Source: Elusimicrobiota bacterium (GTDB lineage: Bacteria > CG03 > SLGR01 > PWQF01). From it: DNA of 12,876 nt. This document shows positions 12,554 through 12,876 of this stretch, one piece after another. Position numbers and translations under genes: made by a program. The stretch is from assembly GCA_003556865.1 (NCBI GenBank), contig PWQF01000027.1, positions 1-12,876 on the forward strand. Reading direction: 5' to 3'. Positions within the stretch are counted from its first letter, which is position 1; every line of letters starts with the position of its first letter. Under the pieces are notes generated by a model. It did not search any database and was not told the DNA's origin. It worked only from the letters and a program-made list of their open reading frames with translations.

Positions 12554-12876
12554 TCAATTCACTTTACTTTTTGCAAGCTTCTTCAGACCGGAAGAAAAAA
12601 GTATTCCTAAAATAAAAAATAAGCTTTCCCTGATAAACTCCCCGGCCCCGGGCAGGATATTAGCGGCAGCGGCCACAGAAGTGTCCGGGGCGAACTCCTT
12701 GAAAGGCCAGAGCACAAGAATGGATCCCAGGACCAGGCCGGTGAGAAAATAGATTGTTTCATCGTGGTGTTTTTTCAAGAGATACTTCATAAGCCTGCTG
12801 AAGGCCGCCAGGCCTGCCAGACATCCCAGGCCGAATATAAAGATGACCCTTATATAAAAAAAATCCCCCGCCGAAG
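12554..12876 (-). CDS. DUF368 membrane protein (PopT-like polyprenyl-phosphate translocase), C-terminal part
   Basis: The frame stays open past the internal ATG at 12790 to the window edge, giving 106 C-terminal residues. The sequence runs through a membrane helix (IFIFGLGCLAGLAAFSRL), the conserved loop LKKHHDETIYFLTGLVLGSILVLWPFK, and a final helix (FFILGILFSSGL) with a basic tail. The LLKxxHxxTxxFLxGLxLGSLxxLWPxK pattern is typical of DUF368. DUF368 proteins (PopT) were recently implicated in returning undecaprenyl phosphate across the cytoplasmic membrane for cell-wall synthesis. About two thirds of the protein lies beyond the window. It shares strand and possibly transcript with the redox genes. 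Confidence 0.85.
   Translation of the reverse strand, partial: SAGDFFYIRVIFIFGLGCLAGLAAFSRLMKYLLKKHHDETIYFLTGLVLGSILVLWPFKEFAPDTSVAAAANILPGAGEFIRESLFFILGILFSSGLKKLAKSKVN

Overview
This window appears to come from an anaerobic bacterium whose phylum I cannot name. The evidence is the bacterial translation genes, the Tat genes, a clostridial-style thioredoxin reductase/glutaredoxin pair, and three GH57 enzymes, a family concentrated in anaerobes and thermophiles. Coding density is very high. ATA (Ile) codons are common, TTG starts recur, and the -35 boxes are near consensus (TTGACA). There are no RNA genes, insertion sequences or CRISPR arrays, and no gene-free stretch longer than about 145 bases.

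Region 1 (1-2070, minus strand) is a reduced ribosomal protein/tRNA modification cluster: rpsP (S16 with a long charged tail), khpA, trmD (a shortened variant), rplS, then a yraN-like gene leaving the window. rimM, usually between khpA and trmD, is absent and an 80-base hairpin-bearing spacer sits there instead. ffh/ylxM are also not upstream of rpsP. The rpsP promoter lies so close to its ATG that the mRNA should be almost leaderless.

Region 2 (2097-10184) is an alpha-glucan metabolism island with no GH13 enzyme and no GlgC. It holds a GH57/DUF3536 enzyme (minus) that diverges from a plus-strand pair, a GT35 phosphorylase homologue and a GH57 4-alpha-glucanotransferase, joined by an ATGA overlap. 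A minus-strand pair faces these: a GT4/glycogen-synthase-like glycosyltransferase and a GH57 alpha-amylase-like enzyme, joined by an 8-base overlap. The two pairs meet tail to tail with stop codons that share four bases. The main anomaly is the GT35 protein. It keeps the sugar- and phosphate-site residues of the phosphorylase family but has Arg at the position of the invariant Lys that carries pyridoxal phosphate. No protein here shows a signal peptide, so the island probably makes, trims and mobilises an intracellular glucan.

Region 3 (10254-12876, minus strand) is a tight run read as DUF368 (PopT-like, partial), glutaredoxin, AhpF-like thioredoxin reductase, Nfu iron-sulfur carrier, tatA and tatC. 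The five genes from glutaredoxin to tatC overlap or lie 2-3 bases apart and are probably one transcript for thiol redox balance, Fe-S supply and folded-protein export.
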